A program made the translations under genes and the position numbers. The notes beneath the pieces are model-generated. The model saw only the letters and a program-made list of their open reading frames with translations. It was not told where the DNA came from and did not search any database. Source: Bathymodiolus brooksi (Eukaryota; Mollusca; Bivalvia; Mytilida; Modiolidae). Taken from it: a stretch of DNA of 64,000 nucleotides. Each line of letters starts with the position of its first letter. Within the stretch, counting starts at the first letter, position 1. The stretch covers positions 31,424,186-31,488,185 of the forward strand of contig OY804585.1 in NCBI GenBank assembly GCA_963680875.1, written 5' to 3'. This document shows, piece after piece, positions 35,094-43,724 of this stretch.

Positions 35094-35689
35094 TATTAGT
35101 CATTACTGTCAAACTTTCTGTTTTTAATCATTCTGCTGTTTGAACTTTTTTGTTGAATATTGAAAATACAGAATGCCAATGGCTGAATTAAAAATTCAGA
35201 ACTACATTTGAGTAATACGAACAAATTGAGTAAAAATAATAACCTAAGTAACATGGCAAGTTGATTTAAATCAGCAACCTCAGTACTGGTTCACATGTTT
35301 ACATATTGCAAATTAAGAAAGATCGATAAATATTATATCTTGATCATCTTGAGTAACATGGACAAGTTGAGTTAAATGAGCAACACAGAGAAGGTTTGGA
35401 GACACCAAGGGGTAATCTTGTTTTATGTACAGCATGATGACAAAACGCATTCCTTTTTTCGAATTATCATAACGGTCAAAACACTGTCAGGAACAGGATT
35501 CTTACGCATGCTCCAAACATCCAATCATAATATTAGATATATTAGTACAACGATCAAGGTTGCACTTCAGAGGTTTTTAATTTAATATGTCCATATATAG
35601 TCATCTGTCATATCTTTATCATATTCAGGATGGCAGTGTTGTTATTGGCTGATTGTTGAGTATAGGAAAATACGTTGTATTTTAATTCT
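35094..35689. other. AT-rich sequence with a short R1 5' fragment
   Basis: At 35388-35422 the sequence GGTTTGGAGACACCAAGGGG plus TAATC resembles the start of R1. Nothing else is recognisable. Confidence 0.35.
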
Positions 35690-36440
35690 TCATGCCTCAA
35701 AAACCCGCATTTATATAATGGAAGGTACATTTCATCAACATATTGGGTCTGAACTCTGATAGTCGAGTGCTGGGTGTAGTGTTGTGATTGGTTTATTGCT
35801 TAGTACGAGTACAACAATCAGTTGTATGTTTTTCTTTCCAATGCGTAGTTGCGCACCCTCTCTTTAGTTCGAAATGTCATCGCTTTAGTTTCTTATATTT
35901 CCTTACGTGATTTGTTGTATTGGTTTAAATTTATTAACTTAAATTGGTATTTGTTTTTTTCATATTTATCCATAGCAGACAATATCAATTAGAATACTGA
36001 ATTTATTAACTCAAAGAGCAAAGTTGTACACGTTTTGCATACAAATGTCCAGAATGAATCCTCCATCATATCCCTGTCATGTTCTGAAAAAAGCAGTCTT
36101 CTAATTGACTAATTGCTTAGTATGAGTAAATAACTCATACTCGAAATGTCCAAAGTCCGGATTATTTTTGGAATGAATATTTCATCAAAATATTGAGTCT
36201 GAAATCTAATAGATTTTGTTGTATGTAGTACTTTGATTTGGCTAATTGCTTAGCACGAGTACAACAATGTTTCTGTAGCACCTACTCGATGCTTTCGTCG
36301 TTTCTTGTACTGTTTTACATGCTTTGTTGTATTGTTCTGGCACTGGTATAACGTTATTAACATTGAATTAATATTTGATATTTTCCAATATCTTATCTAT
36401 TACAACCAATGAGAAGAATAATTTAAAAACTAATCAAGAT
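35690..36440. repeat. Diverged direct duplication of ~300-400 bp
   Basis: Paired landmarks appear in the same order in each half. These are a TATTGGGTCTGAA / TATTGAGTCTGAA start, TTGCTTAGTACGAGTACAAC / TTGCTTAGCACGAGTACAAC, and a TTTGTTGTATTG block. The copies are about 450 bp apart and considerably diverged. Confidence 0.55.
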
Positions 36441-36480
36441 CCTGTGATGTGGTAAAACCACATTGCCATAATACTTGTAT

Positions 36481-36959
36481 TTATACTGCAATCGTTCTAT
36501 TTGAGCAGTCAAAATGCGTTGACAGTATATTTACAAGTGATAAACGGTCACTGACCGTTTATAACATTTAGGCCACGCCTATTTGACCTGATTGACGGGA
36601 CTACTTTTTTTTACCTTTGAAGGGTATTTCCGTTGTGAATGTAAACAAACCGTACATATAGTGTATTGTCGGAAATCACAACACCGTGAAAAGACATTTA
36701 TGAATTAAAATTTCTCATGCTTTGTGTTTATATACAATGATAGCGATATTAATTTTTATACTGTAATCGTTCTATTTGAGCAGTCAAAATGCGTTGACAG
36801 TATATTTACAAGTAATAAACGGTCACTGACCGTTTATAACATTTAGGCCACGCCTACTTGACCAAAATCAGTTGGGGCCTCTTGGGGGTAATTAACTTTG
36901 TAAATGATTTGAATATTGGTAGTAATATCCATTAATGTCACTAATGATTGCAGTATAAA
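36481..36959. mobile_element. Element with two ~105-bp direct repeats and inverted ends
   Basis: A block starting TTATACTGCAATCGTTC and containing the palindrome TAAACGGTCACTGACCGTTTA occurs at 36481-36585 and 36756-36862, 275 bp apart. The right boundary at 36946-36959 (GATTGCAGTATAAA) is the reverse complement of the block's first bases. It may be a MITE with a duplicated 5' end. No coding capacity is present. Confidence 0.55.
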
Positions 36960-37110
36960 GACAATAACAGTGCATTGACTTGACATAAAATTCGATATAC
37001 GTATTCGGCACGAATCGGGGAAAATGCTCGGGAAACCCTCGCATTTTCCCCGATTCTAAGCCTCATCCGTATATCGATTTTATGTCAAGTCAATGCACTG
37101 TTATTGTCTA
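36959..37110. repeat. 152-bp near-perfect palindrome
   Basis: The left arm AGACAATAACAGTGCATTGA pairs with the right arm end TCAATGCACTGTTATTGTCT. Pairing continues through the TTGACATAAAATTCGATATACG region, a short imperfect stretch, and an inner stem (CGAATCGGGGAAAATGC with GCATTTTCCCCGATTC). The central loop is only a few bases, so it can extrude as a long hairpin. Confidence 0.85.
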
Positions 37111-37130
37111 TTTACTCTTGGGCAAATAAA

Positions 37131-37703
37131 CGTTAGAGAATTCACAAAGGACAATCCAGAGGAAATGGCAACATAGGGTACACAAGACAAAAACAAAAAA
37201 CACAAAACACAACACAATATGTGTTGGACACCACTATGAGAAAGCAAACACAAATAACGTAAATAAAACAAACAAACAACTGGAGGTAAGGGCGAAGCGA
37301 ACATGGTTTTTATGCGGAAATTGTAACGGACATCAAAACAAAATTAACAATAGAATGGCGGGATTTCTTAACCATGAAGATGATCATCAAGTTACATTTC
37401 GAATGCAAGATTCCATACATTATCTTTGAGCATGTACTTTTATTTATTTATGAATGAATGATTCAGAAACGATTGTAGTACTTATTCGTTTTCCGCATAA
37501 AAACGATGTTTGGTTCGTCTTTACCCCCAGTTGTTTGTAGGAGGGCTCATGTCTTATTTACACTTGTTTACACTCGCTGTGTTTGTTTGTGAATGGTGGT
37601 TTCCAACACATATTGTGTTGTTTTTCTGTTTTGTTGTTCTTCGTCTTGTGTACCCTGTGTTGCCAGATTGCCCATTTTTGATTGCCTTTTCGGTATTCTC
37701 TAT
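37131..37703. mobile_element. Fold-back element made of two inverted R3 copies
   Basis: The arms at 37131-37321 and 37487-37703 are inverted and imperfect, with a spacer of about 165 bp. Inner ends read TTTTTATGCGGAAA and TTTCCGCATAAAAA. The arm sequence (a TTGATTGCC...TTCGGTATTCTC block and CCCCCAGTTGTTTGT) is that of R3 at 11781-11950. Confidence 0.7.
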
Positions 37704-38034
37704 ACTGCATTGTATTGCTTACAAGATAAGTTATTATATAATTTCTAATGAATATGTGATTTCCATTTCTTTTTGTTAAACAACTTCGTTCTCATCAGTG
37801 TAATATTGTCTTATCGTGTTCAACAAGAAGCGACCATTTTATGTTTACCGGGGTTTTGAGGGGAATAAGGAAGTCGTTCCATATCTTGGCTATGTTTTAA
37901 AAGATTCTGTAACACTGACTTTTATTTCTGGTGGCGTGGTGTCCTAGATTTTGCTTGAATAGTCAATTGAATCTATATTTATGAAACCAATCCTTATCTT
38001 GGTATCAGTCAGGCCAAAATCAAGTAAATAATTG
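37704..38034. other. Intergenic sequence, nothing recognised
   Basis: No gene or repeat is supported here. Confidence 0.3.
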
Positions 38035-38435
38035 TTGTTTCACGCCAAATGAAAATTTTTTGCAGCCATATTATGGCCAGAAAGAATTACATTCCATAAG
38101 ATGGTGATGATGTCCGCTTTGAAATGGACCAACACAATTGAATTGTAGTCGTGTTCGTTCACTGAAACAATAGTCCGCGGGTAGACATGTCCACTCGGAC
38201 ACTTTAACTTGATTCCGAGCCAGCCAGTGATTTGACTAGGTGCTTAGCAGAGAACAGCAAATACTATTTTTATTTCCTTGATTGAGGAAAGCGGAGTACC
38301 AAGAGAAAACACTTGATCTCCGACAATACACTTACATGCTTTTTTTTACACAAATATGCCTAGCCATGAACGGAAATCGAACTCACTTCTTTAGTGGCGA
38401 TAGGCACTGCTAACATATGATATCGACCATGGTGG
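38035..38435 (-). mobile_element. tRNA-headed SINE with tail type B, near full length
   Basis: Read on the minus strand it starts with the same tRNA-like head as the type-A SINE (CAGTGCCTATCGCCACTAAA and a GTTCGATTTCC B box). The shared middle follows (GGTACTCCGCTTTCCTC), then the type-B tail (TCTGCTAAGCAC, GACATGTCTACCCGCGGAC, GGCCATAATATGGCTG). It shows that one head is combined with two different tails in this genome. Confidence 0.75.
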
Positions 38436-39026
38436 CCCTTAGATGCATGATGCACTTGCCTTGTAAAGTCCAAATCTTTAGCTAAAATGCTTTTCATTTT
38501 CTAATTGACGTATTTGGTAACAAATGTCGGCATAAGATGCTTATACTATTACAGTCTTTTTCTGACAAGACAGTCACTTGTTCGAACCAAATACATTCTA
38601 TGCATATATTTATGAAGTATTACAAAACAACTTGCTGACGGGGTTTGCATATATTGAACAATATGTTTGGAAAGAACTAAACTGTCGTCAGTCCACGAAT
38701 ACCCGGCGATTAACGTAAAAGGAACCAAGTTGGTCTGTGAGTTCAACAAAATAGCCATTACATACTAAGATTCACTTTGCAAATGCCAAATTCTATCATA
38801 TTTTGTACGTGTTTTGTGTAACGAGCCTCGTGTTGGGTGTCAACTATCAATATTGGTTTTTAATAATGAAGAAAGTCTCAGATAAGTCAAACGTATCAGA
38901 TTCATAAATACATGTAGCATATATAATTGAAACAACAAATACAATACAAAAATGTTATATAAAGGGTTAAAGTTCACGAATACTTTAGAAACCCAAATCC
39001 CCTAAAATCTGCCAACAGAAAACGCT
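38436..39026. other. Intergenic sequence, nothing recognised
   Basis: No supported gene or element. A 69-residue minus-strand frame here lacks any recognisable similarity. Confidence 0.3.
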
Positions 39027-39222
39027 TCGAATTTCGAAGAGTTGAATTAATGCACAGGAAGGAAAAATGGCACTACAAGATCCTACGAGAAACGCCTTAT
39101 TAACGATTCGACCTTTGATATGACCTACTCGGTCAATGCTTGTTATATGTGATGCTAATGTAATATTGTGGAGTTGTAGACGAAGTCGGCAAAGGGGAGG
39201 AAACCATTTTTAACTGATTCTG

Positions 39223-39343
39223 CAAGGAATGGATGGATGGATGGATTTATGGTGTCTAGTGCCACTTTCAACAATATTTCAGTTATATTGTGGCTGTCAG
39301 ATTTACTGGTGGAGGAAATAGGAGTATTCGGAGAAAACCACTA
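39223..39343 (-). mobile_element. 5'-truncated SINE type-A tail with (ATCC)n
   Basis: The reverse complement begins TAGTGGTTTTCTCCGAATAC and ends AGTGGCACTAGACACC followed by four ATCC units. The other half of the tandem duplication lacks it, which defines its borders within a few bases. Loss of the 5' part fits LINE-driven retrotransposition. Confidence 0.75.
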
Positions 39344-40044
39344 ATACAAATAAAAAGGAAGTGAACGTATGAATAATATAAATAAATCTCAAGTTAATGT
39401 TAAAGTTAAACCGGTATGATCGTTGTAACGAGCTGGAAACTGCTCTCAAACTAAAGTTCTATGCCGGGTTGGAGAGCATTTTTTCTGGAGGAGCACGGTG
39501 TGGGGATGTTCATTCATGTTTGTCATATAATTTGCCAAACATTTTCTTGTATCACAGAACATCATCTTAACTCTATTTAAGGTACAAACATTATCAAGAG
39601 AAACTATTTTTTCGAATATCGAAGAGTTGAATTAATGCACAAGATTAAAAAAATGGCACTACGAGATCCCACGAGAAACGCCTTTTTGAAGATTCGACCT
39701 CTGACCTTACCGACTCGACCAACGCTGCTCTTTACGTGTGATGACAATGTAATACAGGGGGTTGCAGACAAAGTCGACAAAGAAGAGGAAGCCATTTTCA
39801 ACTGATTCTGTACTAATATAAAGAAAACAGAATTGAACGTATAAATACTAACAAATAAATGTCAAGTTAATGTTCATGTTAAACCGGTATGATCATTGTA
39901 GCGAGCTAGAAACTGCTCTCAGACTAAAGTGCTCTGTCGCATTGAAGAACATTTTTCTGGAACGCACAGTGTGGCGATGTTCATTCATATTTGCTATGTA
40001 AATTGCTGTATGTAATCAACAGTTTCTTGTATCACATGACATTA

Positions 40045-40232
40045 TGTTTCCGGTGAACCTGAGTTCACCCACGGCTTTTAGTGGGGTTCGTGTTACTCAC
40101 TCTTTAGTTTTATGTGTATTGTTTTGTAGATCGTTGTTTGTTCTTTTGTCCTTTTTCTTTTGGCCATTGTGTTGTCTGTTCTTCGATTTACGGATTCTGA
40201 TTACCTCGTTAGTATCTTAAAACTCTTCTTTA
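40045..40232 (-). mobile_element. Dispersed repeat R1, borders defined by an empty paralogue
   Basis: It contains GAACCTGAGTTCACCC, AGTGGGGTTCGTGTTACTCA and CTTCGATTTACGGATTCTG on the plus strand. Copy 1 of the surrounding duplication reads through without it (CACAGAACATCATCTTAACTC), so R1 is a true mobile unit. Confidence 0.8.
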
Positions 40233-40277
40233 TCTCTAAATAAGGTACACACATTATCAAGATAAACTATTTTTTTC

Positions 40278-41140
40278 CATGGAACTGGTAAATTCATCTA
40301 CCACGTGACAACCGGTACGCTTCTAGCTTCGAAATCATCACTACCAGCTAACAATGCACAATTAATTAGCTTTGATCGCTTGGTATGCATTATTTTAAAC
40401 AAATTTTAACTTAGTTTAATTTAAACATATTTTATTGTCTAAATAATGACAAAAGGATCAGACACAAGTTTTTCAACTTAGTATTGTCTTCTCCATATAC
40501 ATACAATATACAATATACAATATGATAAGCATTATTATTACATTATTTCTCTGAAATTTTCACATGAAGACATGAAACAAAAAATGTAGCAATAAAGCAG
40601 AATGCAACAATGGAATACCATTAGAGGTAACCAATCAAACAGACCAGAGTATAAAAAAAAAAGAAAACTGGGACATAGACAGTAGCACATGTTGTTAGTT
40701 ATTGGATTAATAATACATTATTTCTCCAAATGTAAGTACTTTTAGTTCACTTTGTGTATTATAATATGGTATTAAAGATGAGTTATCCATTGTCGCATAC
40801 TGTTGTAAACGAAGAGAAAAAAAAGAAAAGAAAGGAAAAAAAAAACAATAGAAACAAATAATGTAACTTCAAAGAATTTTTGTGAAAGCAAACAAACTTT
40901 TTATTAAACAAAATATATTAATTATTCAAATGACTACAATGTTTTCGAAGCAAAATAAAGTGGGGGCAAAAATAACTTTATTATTCCTTTCATGAAATAT
41001 CAATTATGATATAATTAAAGTAATATGAAAGGCGAATATCGTGGAATTTTTGGATTAAATATTTTTACTTAATATGCCACTTAATTTAACTGAAATCAAC
41101 TGCATAACATAAATAATCCACTCAAAAACAGAATCTATGA
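40278..41140. other. A-rich intergenic sequence
   Basis: Homopurine A/G runs near 40800-40860 and general AT-richness. No supported gene. Confidence 0.35.
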
Positions 41141-41893
41141 GCTAATTACACCTTATATCAGAATGCTGTCTTCTGATTGGTTGATGAAAGGTGTAAAAAA
41201 ATGTTTACCAATTCTTAGTTTTTTCAGCTTTTCCGTCATTGCCGGGGTATTTTATACAAATATATCCTGTTAGTGAGGGTTATTTGCGAAAAATACCGGT
41301 TGAGAGGAGAGGGACATTTGACTGTCCTCGAAACCGGTATTTTTCGCAAATAACCCTCACTAACAGGATATATTTGTTTAATTCCGCCGAATATTTAACA
41401 GCAAGTAAAACAGTGGCATGCAAGCAGGTTCAGAACTTCAGACCACCTCGATCATTTGATTTTCAATCTACGAAAACAGGAAAAATCTTTTCAAAGAAGT
41501 GACTAGTGTATAAATTCTGAAACAAATTCAAAAATAAAATAAATCACGGTTTTGCTTTAACATTCAACACGCTAAAAAGAAATAATGCAAATGAATTTGA
41601 AATATATACATTTCAACGATTTCAAACATAACGGCTGACACTGTCGTCATTTTCTTTACTTTAGCGTTGGTTGAAAGAAGAAACCGAGTAATTCGAATAA
41701 CATCCGTGACGTCATCAACTATTTAAAAAAGGGATTTCGTCTCGAGCGGGATATTTTCCTATAGTACCGGGATATTTTTAGGCAAATATCCCGGCAATGG
41801 TGGAAAAGCTGAAAAAACGAAGAATTGGTAAAAAAAAATACCCCTTTCATCAACCAATCAGAAGACAGCATTCTGATATAAGGTGGAATTAGC
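41141..41893. mobile_element. 753-bp inverted-repeat element enclosing a perfect hairpin
   Basis: The outer arms at 41141-41250 and 41780-41893 are inverted. Both carry TTATATCAGAATGCTGTCTT and its complement, the TCTGATTGGTTGATGAAAGG sequence, and an AAAGCTGAAAAAAC end. Inside lies a 46-bp perfect palindrome pair at 41256-41301 and 41332-41377. No transposase is present. A second, related hairpin lies downstream at 42164-42293. Confidence 0.75.
41256..41377. repeat. Hairpin with two perfect 46-bp arms
   Basis: The left arm runs from ACAAATATATCCTGTTAGTG to AAAAATACCGGTT and the right arm is its exact reverse complement. The 30-base loop contains a shorter inner stem (GAGGAGAGGG against CTGTCCTC). 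Perfect arms imply recent origin or active homogenisation. Confidence 0.9.
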
Positions 41894-41924
41894 CTAATAA
41901 TTACCCTTCACTGAGACGCTTGTA

Positions 41925-42095
41925 ACAAAATTTGCAAAACGTTATCAGTTGTGCGTTTTATTGCAAAATCGTATTTGCCGTTTTTACCCTTCACCGAGAC
42001 ATTTGTAACAAAATTTGTAAAACGTTATCGGTTGTGCGTTTTATGTAACATCATTCGGTAGAATTAAACAGATACATCATGTTAGGTCCTGAAAA
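41925..42095. repeat. Two tandem ~75-bp units plus a truncated hairpin flank
   Basis: ACCCTTCACTGAGACGCTTG / ACCCTTCACCGAGACATTTG and CGTTATCaGTTGTGCGTTTTA occur twice in tandem. They are followed by ATTCGGTAGAATTAAACAGA, which matches the left flank of the hairpin at 42164. Confidence 0.7.
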
Positions 42096-42141
42096 CGATA
42101 AAAACCAAAGGTATTATTTATTTAGCCAGTGTTCTAAATAA

Positions 42142-42326
42142 TATTCGGTGTAATTAAACAGATATATCATGTTTGGGAGGGGTATTTGCGAAAAATACCA
42201 GTCTTGAGACTAAATTTCCCTCGCCATTCGGCTCGGGAAATTGTTCGTCTCTCGACTGGTATTTTTCGCAAAAACCCCTCCCAAACATGATATTTCTGTA
42301 TAAAATCGCAAAATATTTGACAGCAG
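42142..42326. repeat. Second hairpin of the same family
   Basis: Its core arms at 42164-42201 and about 42256-42293 pair as ATATCATGTTTGGGAGGGG against CCCCTCCCAAACATGATAT. Pairing continues through TATTTGCGAAAAATACC, the same stem as in the hairpin at 41256. Weaker pairing continues about 30 bp further out on both sides. Confidence 0.85.
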
Positions 42327-42364
42327 ATGACTCTGTTGTCTACAACAGTAATGCAAATGATATG

Positions 42365-43430
42365 CGCGCAACAGGTGTGTTCGATTTGTTTAAATTATCT
42401 CCCTTTTGGAAACATGGCTGTCAAAAGTAGACATTTATTTTTATGTTGATATGTTTTATTGATATATTTTGTAATGATAAGGCTATTTGTAATATATTTA
42501 TCGTAATTAATCATTGACAAGCTTCTGCAAATCAAATTTGTTAAGAAATTTGCGGAATTAAAATAATAACCATACCATTGTCAAGGTGACGAATGTTTTA
42601 TATAATGTTTAATGTCTGTGACCTTTTGCTTGGCAACCACCAAGCGAGACATAGCCAAACACACTCCTGTTACAGAAAGTGATTGAATTAGTTGACGATG
42701 GATACAAAATGAGATTTAGACATATCCAGGTTTGTTCCACTGGGATTCGAGCTTATGGCAATAGGAATTAAGGCTAATAAGTTTTCAATACTTTATATAT
42801 TCAACAAAAGGCATGATATAACAGAACATAAAAGTCAAAAGTTGTAAAGGCTTCAAATAAATACTGCACACAAAAAATAGATGCAAAAACGGCTGTAAAA
42901 TACCAATATCAAAAATAACCTAGGTAGCACTGAGGTTCGAATGTAAAAAATCAACCCAGAAAAACATGATGTGGTGAGCAGCTAACAAAACGTTTATATT
43001 TTAAAGCATTTTGGGGTTAAAGCTAATCTAAATTTAAAGCCGAAAATTAACAAAATTTAGTCTCCCATTTTAAGCTATCCCAGAAACAAATAGATTGGGT
43101 ACTACTCCTATAGAAGCAGGATTAAAAGTTATACTAAGTAGTCCATACTGTTAATAGCCAATAGTTCCTTGAGCAAGTTGAAAATGTAAATATTAAACAT
43201 TATATAAAACATTCGTCGCCTTGACAATGGTATGGTTATTATCTTAATTCTGCAAATTTCTTAACAAATTTTATTTGAAGAAGGTTGTCAATGTTTAATT
43301 ACGATAAATATATTACAAATAGCCTTATCATTACAAAATATATCAATAAAACATAGCAACATAAAAATAAATGTCTACTTTTGACAGCCAGGGAGATAAT
43401 TGAAGCGCAAATCGAACACACCCGTTTATC
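42365..43430. mobile_element. Long inverted repeat (~240-bp arms, ~580-bp spacer)
   Basis: The arms at 42365-42612 and 43196-43430 are inverted. Both contain the CTGTCAAAAGTAGACATTTA sequence, AATGATAAGGCTATTTGTAA, and an ACCATACCATTGTCAAGG end. The left arm starts inside the tail of the second hairpin unit. The spacer has no recognisable gene. It is probably a non-autonomous transposon or the product of inverted duplication. Confidence 0.75.
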
Positions 43431-43724
43431 TTTTCTTGATCGGCAATCATCGGACCAAAGCTTTTCTTCACGAGGTATAATGATCGGCAATCATCGGAAC
43501 AAAACAACCGAAAGTTAATTAGTCTCCACAACAATGGCGAGGACAAAAAACATGCACACGGATTTGCAGATTTCTATTTGTTGGGAACATATTTCAACTT
43601 GAAACATGGATGAATAGCTTAGTAAAGGTACCACCGTATTCCAAATGAATTTTCAGGGGAAAATTTTCTTCACCCAAAACTGGTGTAATATTACTTTAAG
43701 CCATATTATTTAAGGATAACATAA
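43431..43724. other. 3' flank of the Tyr-rich membrane protein gene
   Basis: Contains a short direct repeat (GATCGGCAATCATCGG, twice). It would include the 3' UTR of the minus-strand gene. No clear polyadenylation signal was seen. Confidence 0.35.

Larger units (their letters stand above)
39027..40277. repeat. Tandem duplication of a ~590-bp segment, each half with its own insertion
   Basis: Copy 1 (39027-39610) and copy 2 (39611-40277) share the same ordered landmarks. These are TTCGAATnTCGAAGAGTTG, CACGAGAAACGCC-like, TCAAGTTAATGTT, AAACCGGTATGATC, GATGTTCATTCAT and AAGGTACA-ACATTATCAAG. Copy 1 alone contains a SINE tail (about 39223-39343). Copy 2 alone contains an R1 copy (about 40045-40232). 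Both insertions therefore post-date the duplication. Confidence 0.85.

Noticed and set aside
34309..35112. 267-residue Thr/Asn-rich minus-strand frame
   Set aside because: It is an artefact of the 30-bp period; it is open because the unit has no stop in that frame, and nothing flanking looks like an exon.
36481..36862. Two 105-bp direct repeats as LTRs of a small retroelement
   Set aside because: No TG...CA ends, primer-binding site or polypurine tract, and the spacing of 275 bp is too short. Inverted ends fit a MITE better.
39604..39801. 65-residue minus-strand frame
   Set aside because: It lies wholly within one half of the non-coding tandem duplication and is disrupted in the other half.
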